DNA of 64,000 nucleotides from Bordetella flabilis. Lineage in GTDB: Bacteria > Pseudomonadota > Gammaproteobacteria > Burkholderiales > Burkholderiaceae_B. The notes below the pieces were generated by a model. It had not been told where the DNA came from, did not search any database, and saw only the letters and a list, made by a program, of their open reading frames with translations. The DNA lies in contig NZ_CP016172.1 in assembly GCF_001676725.1 (NCBI RefSeq), forward strand, positions 1,302,001 to 1,366,000, read 5' to 3'. Both the position numbers and the translations under genes were made by a program. This document shows, piece after piece, positions 17,343-26,220 of the stretch; position 1 is the first letter of the stretch; every line of letters starts with the position of its first letter.

Positions 17343-19037
17343 ATGATGATCACCAAAAAGGATTCCAGCGCGGGCGGCAGTATCACGCGTCCCGCCCCGC
17401 CGCTGTTCGGACGCGGCGGCGTTGCCCCGGGCCCCGCACCCGTCATCATGTCGTACCAGCAATGGCTGGGGCGGCTGGGCAAGAGCGGACAGGCAGCGCC
17501 CCGCGGCGAAACGATGATCGCGATCGCGAACGCACTGCAGGCGTACACGAATGATCCGAAGGGCCAAACGCTGAAGCAACTCGGCGATGCGCTGGCGCGG
17601 TGGCACCGCCAGTGGCAGTCCGGACCCGTGTCCATCACCGACCCCACGGTGGACCTTTACGACCAGGTGAAGCGGACGCTGGGCATGCAATGGGGCGACC
17701 CCGCGCACCTGGTGCGGCGGCTGGCTTACGAAACCCGTGTCGGCGTGCTGGCGCTGTTCGCCAACATGCATGTCGACATGAGCGTGACCGCGGATCTCTT
17801 CGAATCCGCGATCACGGGACTCACCTTGGGCCTGGATGCCAGTCCCGCTGGCGAAAAACTCATTGCGCCGTTGACTTCCAAGGGCGCGCCCGCACCCCTT
17901 GCCACCGATGTAATGGAAAAGGCGGTGTCCGGATACAAGGCGAACGTGTTGATCGGATCGGCGGAGAAGGCCTGGATCGAGCAGAAGCACGAGGCCCTGT
18001 CCATGAAGGCAGGGAAGGTGGCGGAACGTGGGGGACATGCGGAAAAGGCGGCGCTGTTGCAGAAGCTGCAGGCGCTGGTCACGAAGATCTGGAATTGCGT
18101 GCGTGACTGCGCGCGCCGCACGTTCGGCATCTTCGCCGAAAAGATGTTCGCGTATCTGGAAGACCCCATGGGGTTCAGCCGCGAACTTTCGCAATTGCTG
18201 CTCGAAGCGCTGGTGCCCGGCGTGCCGGGATACAGCGTTCCGTTCCAGAATGCCATCCGGCTTTGGACGCCCATCGCGTCCACGCTGCTGGAGCGAGGAT
18301 CCAACGCCGGCGGGCACGCCCTTGCCGTAAATAACGACCTGCACGCCGGCATCCTTGAGAGCGTGAACCGGGGGCTGTACTGGAAGGCATGGGAAAGCGT
18401 GGTGCTGGGAACCGTGCAGGCGGTGACAGGCGCGCTGCATGTCGCCCACGCCATCCCGGCAAAACTCGCGAGGACCGCTGTCGGGCTGGTCGATATCATC
18501 GTCCGGCTGATCGTGCGCCGCTGGGAGCGCGGCCATTTGCGCGCGCTCATCGGCGAGGCGCGGGCCAGGCTGAGCGAAAGCGGACATCTCAACGCGGCCT
18601 TCATCAATGTCGACGTGGAAGACGCGGGACAGAAAGAGGTGGCGGCGGCGCGCCGCGCGGCGGAGTTCGACGAATGGTTCCTGGGCCACCTGCGGGCGCC
18701 GGCCGTGGGCGCGCTCGTCCTGAAGCACAAGGTATGCGACCCTGCCGCCTTTTTCTGGGTGTTCGACAACCGCGGATACGTTCAACACCATTCCTACGTG
18801 GCCGCCCAGGTGCGCCTGGACCGCTTCCAGGCCGCGGCGCAGGCGTATCTGGGCAGCGCCGGCCTGCACACGGCCACGATCGGCAAGCCGAGCGCGATCA
18901 CGGGAAGATGGGAAGCACCCGCCGACGTCAAGGCCGCCGCGATGCTGGCGCTGCCGCCGCGCGAGGATGAGCAGGCCAAGGCGCGGAAGCTGGCGGCGAC
19001 CCGGGCGCTGCATGCCAATTATTTCGCCATGCGTTGA
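17343..19037 (+). CDS. Unknown protein in type VI accessory block, candidate effector
   Basis: I do not recognise this 564-residue protein. It has no signal peptide. Residues 1-35 are polar and rich in Gly and Pro. The body is predicted mainly alpha-helical and rich in Ala, Leu and charged residues. The strongest hydrophobic stretch lies at about residues 351-391 (SVVLGTVQAVTGALHVAHA, then ARTAVGLVDIIVRLIV) and could be one or two membrane-inserting helices. The C-terminal 170 residues contain FFWVFDNRGYVQHHSY and an Ala/Lys-rich end. It follows the PAAR-like gene by 68 bp and a small gene follows it. By position it is probably a secreted cargo, perhaps membrane-acting. That is inference; it could also be a structural or adaptor protein. 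Confidence 0.7.
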   Translation: MMITKKDSSAGGSITRPAPPLFGRGGVAPGPAPVIMSYQQWLGRLGKSGQAAPRGETMIAIANALQAYTNDPKGQTLKQLGDALARWHRQWQSGPVSITDPTVDLYDQVKRTLGMQWGDPAHLVRRLAYETRVGVLALFANMHVDMSVTADLFESAITGLTLGLDASPAGEKLIAPLTSKGAPAPLATDVMEKAVSGYKANVLIGSAEKAWIEQKHEALSMKAGKVAERGGHAEKAALLQKLQALVTKIWNCVRDCARRTFGIFAEKMFAYLEDPMGFSRELSQLLLEALVPGVPGYSVPFQNAIRLWTPIASTLLERGSNAGGHALAVNNDLHAGILESVNRGLYWKAWESVVLGTVQAVTGALHVAHAIPAKLARTAVGLVDIIVRLIVRRWERGHLRALIGEARARLSESGHLNAAFINVDVEDAGQKEVAAARRAAEFDEWFLGHLRAPAVGALVLKHKVCDPAAFFWVFDNRGYVQHHSYVAAQVRLDRFQAAAQAYLGSAGLHTATIGKPSAITGRWEAPADVKAAAMLALPPREDEQAKARKLAATRALHANYFAMR

Positions 19038-19081
19038 CCCTTCCGCCGCGCGCGCCCGGGCCGGCACGGTCGTCCAGGGCG

Positions 19082-19405
19082 ATGGCGCCGGCCTACATCT
19101 CCGACAAGACGGCTATTGCAATCATGGACTTGATGGACTTCTACGAGCTTGACCGCAGGGATGCGCCTCGCGGGATGCTGGATGCCTTGGCGCGCGCCGA
19201 CCTGCTGTCCGGCGATCCCGCGCTGGACCGCCGCTTCGCGGTACTGGCGGACGCCGATCCGCTGGGCCTGCGGATTCCGCGCCGCGCGGCTGGCTTGGGT
19301 GGACCAGTCTGGATGCGGGACACCGCATCGCCGGAGCGGCAGGCGTATCCCATCCCCATGCCTGCCGGCGGGGATGGCGCGCGGAGCAAAGAGACCGATG
19401 CCTGA
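19082..19405 (+). CDS. Small unknown protein, candidate immunity or adaptor protein
   Basis: This 107-residue product is not recognised. Its first 60 residues are acidic and likely helical (DLMDFYELDRRDAPRGMLDA, then LLSGDPALDRRFAVLADADP); the end is Pro and Gly rich. It lacks a signal peptide or membrane helix. Its stop overlaps the tssJ start by 8 bp, and its frame stays open to a TTG at 19034 that overlaps the stop of the 564-residue gene. It therefore appears to be translated as part of the operon. I chose the ATG at 19082. An ATG at codon 15 is possible. Position after a candidate effector suggests an immunity or chaperone role, but nothing in the sequence proves it. An acidic immunity protein opposite a basic toxin would be a common pattern. 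Confidence 0.6.
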   Translation: MAPAYISDKTAIAIMDLMDFYELDRRDAPRGMLDALARADLLSGDPALDRRFAVLADADPLGLRIPRRAAGLGGPVWMRDTASPERQAYPIPMPAGGDGARSKETDA

Positions 19406-20036
19406 CCGCGCGCGGCGGCTCGGACGAGCGTTGCTGGCGGCATGCCTGGCGGCTTGCGTGGGCGCTTTCCTCTCGGCTTGCGCCACGGCGCCGGCGCCGC
19501 AGCGCACGGTACGCATCACGGTGCTTGCCTCGCCGGCATTGAATCCCGACGGCGACGGCCGTCCATCGCCGGTGATGGTGCGCCTTTACGAGCTGGCCGA
19601 CACCGACGGCTTCCAGCAGGCCGGATTCTTCGATCTGTCGGACCATGATAAGGAGGTGCTGGGCGCGAACGCGCTCGCACGCATGGTTGTCGCCGTCCGT
19701 CCCGGCGAACGGCTGGCGCTGTGCCATGCACTGGAACCGGGCAGCCGCCACCTGGCCGTGATGGTGGCCTATCGCGACATCTATCGCGCCCGGTGGCGCG
19801 GCGTGGTGACCTTGCCGCCGTCGGCGGACAGCGCCTGGACCGTCGTCCTGGGTCCTGACAGCGTCGCGATCCAGCCAGGTACCGGCCCCGACGCAGCGAC
19901 CGGCACGTCCGCCGCCAGGAAGCTCCAGCCGTACTGGAGCAAATTGAGTGGCGCGATCGGATCGGTGGCGGGGTCGGCTCGCCCCATCCAGCCGCCGGCC
20001 ATGCTGAAGGGACAAGCCCATGTACTGGAACAGTAA
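19398..20036 (+). CDS. tssJ: Type VI secretion outer-membrane lipoprotein TssJ
   Basis: The 212-residue protein starts with a basic N-terminus and a hydrophobic stretch ending in the lipobox LSAC, with the modified Cys near residue 29. The mature domain has the TssJ pattern: VRITVLASPALNPDGDGRPSP, then VMVRLYELADTDGFQQAGFF and LSDHDKEVLGAN. TssJ anchors the TssLM complex to the outer membrane from its periplasmic face. The C-terminal extension after SVAIQPGTGP is longer than in many homologues. The start overlaps the preceding small gene by 8 bp and the end overlaps tssK by 17 bp. Confidence 0.93.
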   Translation: MPDRARRLGRALLAACLAACVGAFLSACATAPAPQRTVRITVLASPALNPDGDGRPSPVMVRLYELADTDGFQQAGFFDLSDHDKEVLGANALARMVVAVRPGERLALCHALEPGSRHLAVMVAYRDIYRARWRGVVTLPPSADSAWTVVLGPDSVAIQPGTGPDAATGTSAARKLQPYWSKLSGAIGSVAGSARPIQPPAMLKGQAHVLEQ

Positions 20037-21351
20037 GGTGGTGTGGTCCGAAGGCATGTTGCTGCAGCAACAGCATTTGCAGCAGCAGGATCGCTATTGG
20101 CGGAACTATATCGAGTCGCGCTGCGGGCGCGGGACCGCAGGGTGGGGCTTTTTCCGGCTGGAGCTGGACGAGCACCAATTGGCGTTGGGCAAGCTGGCGC
20201 TGCTGGCGTGCGAAGGCGTCATGCCGGATGGAACACCCCTGTCGCTGCCCGCTGATGACGACTTGCCGCTGGCGCTGGATATACCCGAAGACGCGCGCGA
20301 TGCGGTCGTGGTCCTGGCCTTGCCGCTGATCCGGCCGGGCGCTCCGGAAGCCGGCGCGGAGGGACCGGACACCGAGCACGTGCGGTACCGGTCGGTGGAG
20401 TGCGCCGTACGCGACAACAACGTTGCCGAGGAGCAGGAAGCGGTCATGCATGTGGGCCGGCTGCGCTTGCGCCTTGCCTTGCGGGAAGATGTCGCGCAGG
20501 GCTACGTCAGCATGGGCGTCGCGCGCGTGGTGGAACGCCGGGCCGACAACACGGTGGTGCTGGACCGCTCGTATTGTCCTCCCTCGCTCGATTGCCGGGC
20601 CGCCCCGCGGCTGGCTCGCTTCATGGACGAACTGGTCGGGCTGCTCGGCCAGCGTGGCGCGGCGCTGGCGAACCGCCTGACGCGGCCGCATACGCATGGC
20701 GCCGCGGAGCTCGCCGAGTTCCTGCTGCTGCAGTTGGTCAACCGCGCCGAAGCGCTCTACCGCCACCTGTCCGCCCTTGGCGGCGTACATCCCCGCGACC
20801 TCTACCGCGAGCTGGTCCAGTTGGCAGCCGAGTTGTCATGCTTCACCACGGGGGACAAGCGGCCTGCGGTATTCGCACCTTATCGCCACGACGACCTGGA
20901 TGGCACCTTCCAGCCGCTGATGGACAACCTGCGGCGCGCGCTTTCATCGGTGATCGATCCACAGGCCATCGCCATCGCGCTCGAAGAAGACCGGTTCGGC
21001 ACGCGCGTCGGGCGGGTCCCGGAACCCGCATTGCTGCGCACCGCGAGCTTCGTGCTGGCGGTCAGCGCCGACCTGCCGCCCGACGCCCTGTGGGCCGGCC
21101 TGCCAGCCCAGCTGAAAGTCGGTCCCGTGGAGAAGATCCACGATCTCGTCACGTTGCAGCTGCCCGGCATCGCCGTCCGGCCCTTGCCCGTGGCGCCACG
21201 GCAGTTGCCGTTTCACGCGGGCCGCAGCTATTTCGCGCTGGATGCCACGAGCGAGCTGTGGAGCGAGCTGGCGACGTCCGCCGGCATCGCGCTGCACCTG
21301 GCCGGCGACTTCCCCGAACTGAGCCTGGAATTGTGGGCCATACGGCAATGA
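20020..21351 (+). CDS. tssK: Type VI secretion baseplate connector TssK
   Basis: This 443-residue protein carries the TssK/VasE signature at its N-terminus: KVVWSEGMLLQQQHLQQQDRY, a run highly conserved in the family. Other family blocks are the LLQLVNRAEALYRHLSALGG region with HPRDLYRELVQLAAELSCF after it, and the C-terminal AVRPLPVAPRQLPFH plus YFALD. TssK trimers link the baseplate wedges to the membrane complex via TssL and TssM. The gene overlaps tssJ at its start and tssL at its stop (ATGA), so expression of all three should be coupled. Confidence 0.96.
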   Translation: MYWNSKVVWSEGMLLQQQHLQQQDRYWRNYIESRCGRGTAGWGFFRLELDEHQLALGKLALLACEGVMPDGTPLSLPADDDLPLALDIPEDARDAVVVLALPLIRPGAPEAGAEGPDTEHVRYRSVECAVRDNNVAEEQEAVMHVGRLRLRLALREDVAQGYVSMGVARVVERRADNTVVLDRSYCPPSLDCRAAPRLARFMDELVGLLGQRGAALANRLTRPHTHGAAELAEFLLLQLVNRAEALYRHLSALGGVHPRDLYRELVQLAAELSCFTTGDKRPAVFAPYRHDDLDGTFQPLMDNLRRALSSVIDPQAIAIALEEDRFGTRVGRVPEPALLRTASFVLAVSADLPPDALWAGLPAQLKVGPVEKIHDLVTLQLPGIAVRPLPVAPRQLPFHAGRSYFALDATSELWSELATSAGIALHLAGDFPELSLELWAIRQ

Positions 21352-22649
21352 ACATAATCGATCCTGCCTTGACGGAACTGGTCCCCGGCTTGCCCGCCGG
21401 GACCGCGACGCCAGTACTGGCGGTATTCAGGCCCAGCCATGGCTTGAATCCGCTGGTCCAGGCGGCCCATCCTTTGCTGGAAGTGGGCAGCCTGCTGCGC
21501 CATGTCCAGGCCCAGCCCCCCATGGACCTGGAGGCGCTGCGCATGCAACTGGCCGGCATGGTGCGCGACTTCGTCGCTGCGTGCCCCTCCATCGATACGG
21601 AAACCGTCGCGGCCGCGCGCTATTGCCTGTGCACCTTTGTCGACGAAGCCATCGGGGCCACGGCATGGGGCGGGCAGGCATGGTCCACGCGCAGCTTGCT
21701 GGTCCTGTTCCATGGGGAAACCTCCGGCGGGGAACGCGTCTTCACGATCCTGCACAAGCTGTCGCAGAACCCGGCCGCCAATATCGACGCGCTGGAACTG
21801 CTATACGTGATCCTGGCTCTGGGTATGGAAGGGCGCTATCGCCTGACCGCTGGCGGTGGCGCCGCGCTGGTCCAGGTGCGGGAGCGGCTGCATGCCCTGA
21901 TCCGCGCGACGCGCGGCAGAACCGATGCGGTCCTGTCACCGCATGCCCGCGGGGAGGCGGCACGGCGCGGCCGGGCGCGGTCGGCGGCCTCGACGGCATG
22001 GCTGCTGTTCGGCGTCGTTTGCATGTGCGCCATGCTGTATACGGTCCTGGACGCGCGCCTGCGCCGGCAGGCGCGGCCCGTGGCGCTGGCGCGCGAAGCC
22101 GTGCACGTGCTCCGGCCTGCCGCCATCGCGCCGGCGCCGCCCCAGGCGCCGGCCATCGCCGGACCGGTGCATGCGCCGGCCGTGCCATCCCTGCCTGCGC
22201 CGTCGACTTTCGCGCCGCAACTGCGCGATCTGCTGGCCGCCGATATCGCCGCGCACCGGCTATCCGTGGGCCTGTCCGCGGACCGCGCCATCCTGACGCT
22301 GCATACGGACGGCATCTTCGCCTCCGGAAGCGCCCGGGTCAGGCCTTCCTATGTGGCCTTGATACGCCGCATCGGGGCGGCGCTGCGGGACGTACCGGGG
22401 CAGGTCATCGTGGTCGGCCACACGGACAACCAGCCGCCCGCGCCGGGCACGCCCTCGAACTGGGCCCTGTCGCTGGCGCGCGCGACCCATGTGGTCGACC
22501 TGCTGCGCGAAGAGACCGCGCAGCCGGGGCGCTTCCTGGCGCAGGGCAGGGCCGACGCCGATCCCGTCGCGCCCAACGATACGCCTGCTGGCCAGGCCCG
22601 CAATCGGCGCGTCGTGATCACCGTGCTGGCGCCCGGCGCGGCCCTGTAG
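21348..22649 (+). CDS. tssL: Type VI secretion inner-membrane protein TssL with C-terminal OmpA-like domain
   Basis: The 433-residue protein has the DotU/IcmH cytoplasmic domain in its first 210 residues (NPLVQAAHPLLEVGSLLRHV; YCLCTFVDEAIGATAWG; LYVILALGMEGRY). One membrane helix, AWLLFGVVCMCAMLYTVL, lies at about residues 221-238, with a Pro-rich periplasmic linker after it. An OmpA-like peptidoglycan-binding domain ends the protein (IFASGSARVRPSYVALIRRI; VIVVGHTDNQ; the NRRVVITV end). TssL holds the membrane complex together with TssM. The extended form can bind peptidoglycan itself. Its start overlaps the tssK stop in ATGA. Confidence 0.95.
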   Translation: MNIIDPALTELVPGLPAGTATPVLAVFRPSHGLNPLVQAAHPLLEVGSLLRHVQAQPPMDLEALRMQLAGMVRDFVAACPSIDTETVAAARYCLCTFVDEAIGATAWGGQAWSTRSLLVLFHGETSGGERVFTILHKLSQNPAANIDALELLYVILALGMEGRYRLTAGGGAALVQVRERLHALIRATRGRTDAVLSPHARGEAARRGRARSAASTAWLLFGVVCMCAMLYTVLDARLRRQARPVALAREAVHVLRPAAIAPAPPQAPAIAGPVHAPAVPSLPAPSTFAPQLRDLLAADIAAHRLSVGLSADRAILTLHTDGIFASGSARVRPSYVALIRRIGAALRDVPGQVIVVGHTDNQPPAPGTPSNWALSLARATHVVDLLREETAQPGRFLAQGRADADPVAPNDTPAGQARNRRVVITVLAPGAAL

Positions 22650-22716
22650 CGGCCGGCCGCGCCATGTCCGTGCCCACGCCCGCCTCCATGCCATTCCTGT
22701 ATCGGGACTCTCGCCT

Positions 22717-25700
22717 ATGATCCGGAACGTTCTTCCCCGGCTGACGCTGCGTGGCGTCGTGACGGCGCTGCTGGTACTGCTGGGCATCGGCCTGGTGGTC
22801 CACCAGTCGCCGCGCTTTGCCTACGCCGGCTATGCGCCCTTCCAAACTCCCACGGGCAGGGCGTGGTTGACGCTGGGCCTGCTCGGCTTGTGGCTGCTGT
22901 GCTGGGGCATCGGCCTGCTGGTACGCCGTGTCTCGCGCGTACGCATCAGTTGGGAGCCCGCGCCGTCCGCCCCCGCGATCGATACATCCGGCGAGGCGCG
23001 TGCGACGGCGATCGCGCTGGCCCGGGTGGACCATCTTTTTCGCTGCGCCCAGGCGGTGTTGCGCAAGGGCGGTCCGCTGTGGAGGTTGGGGCGCCATAGC
23101 CTTTATCGCCTGCCGTGGTACGTGGTGCTGGGCGAAACCGGGAGCGGCAAGACCTCGCTGCTATCCTCGTCGCGCCTGGCCTTCCTGCACGCCAGGGAGG
23201 AGGCGGCCTGGCAGCCCGGTGACCCCTGCCGGTTCTGGCTTGGCGACCAGGCGGTGCTGGTCGAGACGGACGCTTCCTTGACGGGCACCGCCTCTCATTC
23301 CGCGTGGCAGCGTGTACTGACGCGCCTGCGGCGGGCGCGCAGACGCTGTCCGGTGAACGGGGCCATCGTCGTGGTGGATGCGGCGCGTCTATTGGCGGCC
23401 GGCGAGGAAGTTGTCGCCCGGGCGGCGGCCATGCGTGCCCAGCTCGAAGCGATGCAGGGCCGCCTGCGCGTGCGGTTTCCCGTTTACGTCATCATCACGC
23501 ACTGCGACCGCCTGGACGGATTCGACGCGTTCTTCCAGCAATTGGACCGCCGGTCGGCCGACCAGGTCTGGGGCGTCACGCTGCCCGCCGGGGCGGACGG
23601 CCGCGGGCAGCATGCCCTGGCGATGTTCCCGGCGCAGTTCGCCGCACTGGTGCGGCGCCTGCAGGACCGCGTCGTGGATGCGCTGGCGGCATGCGGCGAT
23701 GCCGCCCGGGCGGGCCAGGCCTATGGATTTCCCGCGCAGTTCGAAGCGCTGGGACAGCCCCTGGGCGCCATGCTCCACGAGGCCTTCACGGCGTCGCCCT
23801 ATGCCGTCACGCCATGGCTGCGCGGCGTCTACTTCACGAGCGCGGCGCAGGATGGTGGCGAGCCGCTGCGCTGCGCCAGCCCGCTCGCGGCAGCCCTGCA
23901 TGCCGGAGCGCGCCCGCCGGCCACGGCCATGGCCGCGCGGCATGGCTATTTCGTCAGTCATTTGCTGCGGCAGGTGATCTTCAGGGAACCCGGGCTGGCG
24001 GGCCGCGGGAGCCCGGTTTCGCGGTACGGCCGGGCGGCGGGTTATGCAATCGCGATGATCCTGATGGGCGCCGTGGCGCTGGCCGGCGCTGGCCTGGTAT
24101 CGAGCTATCGACACAACGCCGAATGGGTCGCCCGCGTGCAGGAAGGCAACGCCCGGCTCGCCGAACTGGCCGCCCAGGCCGGCGGCAGCACCGATCCGGC
24201 CGCGATGGTCGCTTTACTCGACGCGGCCGGATGGCCCGTGGGTGGCGCGGGGTTCTTGCTGCGGGGATTCGGTCTGTACCAGGGCCAGCCCCTGGACCGC
24301 GCGGCGCAGGCCAACTATCGGGCTTTGCTGCGCGAGACCGTCCTGCCATTCGTGCAGGCGCGCGCGCACGCGGTCATGCTGGACCGGCAACGAGATGAAG
24401 ACGACCGGTTCGATGCCTTGCGTGTTTACCTCATGCTGGGCGATGCGGGCCACTATCGCGCGGCCACCGTGATGGACTGGGTGCGTGCCGACGCGCGCGC
24501 CTGGCCCGTGAACGACGCGCAACGGGCGGACCTGTTGCGGCATGCGCAGGTCCTGTTCGGGATGCGCGGATTTCTGCCGGAACTGGCGTCGGACGCGCCG
24601 GCGGTCGCGCAGGCGCGGGCGGATATCGCGGCGCAGCCGCTGGCCGACCGGCTGTTCGGCGCGCTCATGCCGCGGTTGCGGGCGGAATTCCCCGCCACCC
24701 TGTCGGTCGCGCAGCTGGCCGGTCCCGAGGCCGCCCTGGTGCTGCGCCGTGCGAGCGGAGAACCTTTGTCGAAGGGCGTGCCGGCGCCGTACACGCGCGA
24801 CGGCTACGCACGTTATCGGGCGCTGCGGGATGCCGCGGTCGCGGCCGTGCGGCAGGACCAATGGGTGATGGGCGCGGAGGCCGGCCCGCGGCCCACGGCC
24901 GGGCAGTTGAAGGCGCAGATCGATGCGGCCTACTTTTCCCGCTATATGCAGGCCTGGGATGCGCTGCTTGGCGACATCCGGGCCGTGTCCCTCGCGCAGG
25001 CGCAGGACGGCGCGGCCCTGGTCCGCCTGCTTGCCGGGAGCGATTCCCCGCTGCGGCGGCTGCTGCAGGCTGCCGCCGTGCAGACCACGCTGGCAGCCGT
25101 GAACGACGCCACGGGCTCTCCCGCTACGCCGGTGGACCAGCATTTCGACGCCCTGCATCGACTGTTCGTCGCCCCGCAAGGTGGGCACGCGCCTTACGCC
25201 GCGATCCAGGACAAATTGGCCGAGGTCTCCGTCTTCCTCGACGCGGTGGACGCGGCACGCCAGCGCGGCATGCCCCCTCCCGCCGGGGATGCCCTGGCGG
25301 CCCTCAGGACGCAGGCGCAAGACCAGCCCGCGCCCTTGGCCGATATCCTGGACAGCCTGGCCGCCGAGGGCGGTACGCTGGCGCTGCAGGATGTGCGCCA
25401 ACGGCTGGATGATCTGTGGCGAGGCAATGTGGTCCCGTTCTGCCACGCCGCCATGGATGGCCGCTACCCGGTCGACGCGCGATCCGCCGTGGACATGACC
25501 GAAGACGATTTCAGCCGCCTGTTCGCGCCGAATGGGCTGATCAATACGTTCTTCCAGGCCAATCTCGCCCCGTATGTCGACATGACGGTCCGGCCGTGGC
25601 GCTGGCGTCCCGGCGCCGCCAAGCTGCATTTCTCGCGCGCGGCCCTGCAGGCGTTCGAGGACGCCGCGACAATCCGCGATGCCTTCTTCCCCGACGGCGC

Positions 25701-26220
25701 GAAAACGATGTCCGTCCGCTTCGAACTGCTGCCCTTGTCCCTGGACGACTACTTCGACCGCTTCGCCTTGACCTTGGGGAACCAGACCTTGCAATACGCC
25801 CATGGGCCGGCGCGGGCGATGGCCTTCCAGTGGCCATCCATGGGCGCGGCGCCGGTCGCGCGCATCGATTACGAGCCGGCCGGACCGGACGGGCGCAGCG
25901 GCATGCTGCTGAATGGACCCTGGGCCCTGTTTCGGCTGATGGACATGGGTACGCTGCAACAGGTGCGCCCGGATCGCTTCATCCTCAAACTGCAACTGTC
26001 CGGAAAACCGGTGTCGCTGGAAGTGGACGCCAGCAGTGTCATCAATCCATTCGCCCTCGCGGCGCTGCATCGGTTCCGCTGTGTGGGCACCCTGCAGGAC
26101 ACGCGGGCGATGGCCGCCACCCGAACGCGTGCGGGCACGCCTGGCGGCCATCGGCAGCTACCTGGTCGAGAAGGCGCGGAATCGCCGGAAACCGCGCGGC
26201 GCGAGGCCGCCGCGGGCTAG
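22717..26220 (+). CDS. tssM: Type VI secretion inner-membrane protein TssM (IcmF)
   Basis: The 1167-residue protein has the IcmF layout. Two N-terminal membrane helices lie near residues 10-30 and 48-68, and an NTPase-like domain has Walker A GETGSGKTS at residue 139. A third membrane helix around residues 443-463 (YAIAMILMGAVALAGAGLV) precedes a long periplasmic part ending with the IcmF-related C-terminal block, including LNGPWALFRLMDMGTLQ. TssM spans the inner membrane and meets TssJ in the periplasm. Its length is normal, so it looks intact. It is the last gene of the cluster and its TAG stop lies within a CTAG shared with the converging ABC gene. Confidence 0.95.
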   Translation: MIRNVLPRLTLRGVVTALLVLLGIGLVVHQSPRFAYAGYAPFQTPTGRAWLTLGLLGLWLLCWGIGLLVRRVSRVRISWEPAPSAPAIDTSGEARATAIALARVDHLFRCAQAVLRKGGPLWRLGRHSLYRLPWYVVLGETGSGKTSLLSSSRLAFLHAREEAAWQPGDPCRFWLGDQAVLVETDASLTGTASHSAWQRVLTRLRRARRRCPVNGAIVVVDAARLLAAGEEVVARAAAMRAQLEAMQGRLRVRFPVYVIITHCDRLDGFDAFFQQLDRRSADQVWGVTLPAGADGRGQHALAMFPAQFAALVRRLQDRVVDALAACGDAARAGQAYGFPAQFEALGQPLGAMLHEAFTASPYAVTPWLRGVYFTSAAQDGGEPLRCASPLAAALHAGARPPATAMAARHGYFVSHLLRQVIFREPGLAGRGSPVSRYGRAAGYAIAMILMGAVALAGAGLVSSYRHNAEWVARVQEGNARLAELAAQAGGSTDPAAMVALLDAAGWPVGGAGFLLRGFGLYQGQPLDRAAQANYRALLRETVLPFVQARAHAVMLDRQRDEDDRFDALRVYLMLGDAGHYRAATVMDWVRADARAWPVNDAQRADLLRHAQVLFGMRGFLPELASDAPAVAQARADIAAQPLADRLFGALMPRLRAEFPATLSVAQLAGPEAALVLRRASGEPLSKGVPAPYTRDGYARYRALRDAAVAAVRQDQWVMGAEAGPRPTAGQLKAQIDAAYFSRYMQAWDALLGDIRAVSLAQAQDGAALVRLLAGSDSPLRRLLQAAAVQTTLAAVNDATGSPATPVDQHFDALHRLFVAPQGGHAPYAAIQDKLAEVSVFLDAVDAARQRGMPPPAGDALAALRTQAQDQPAPLADILDSLAAEGGTLALQDVRQRLDDLWRGNVVPFCHAAMDGRYPVDARSAVDMTEDDFSRLFAPNGLINTFFQANLAPYVDMTVRPWRWRPGAAKLHFSRAALQAFEDAATIRDAFFPDGAKTMSVRFELLPLSLDDYFDRFALTLGNQTLQYAHGPARAMAFQWPSMGAAPVARIDYEPAGPDGRSGMLLNGPWALFRLMDMGTLQQVRPDRFILKLQLSGKPVSLEVDASSVINPFALAALHRFRCVGTLQDTRAMAATRTRAGTPGGHRQLPGREGAESPETARREAAAG

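Noticed and set aside
16890..19067. 725-codon antisense frame opposite the accessory block
   Set aside because: It runs opposite two better-supported genes and its composition is typical of an antisense shadow in high-GC DNA.
24214..26151. 645-codon frame antisense to tssM
   Set aside because: It is fully contained in tssM, whose motifs and length are intact.
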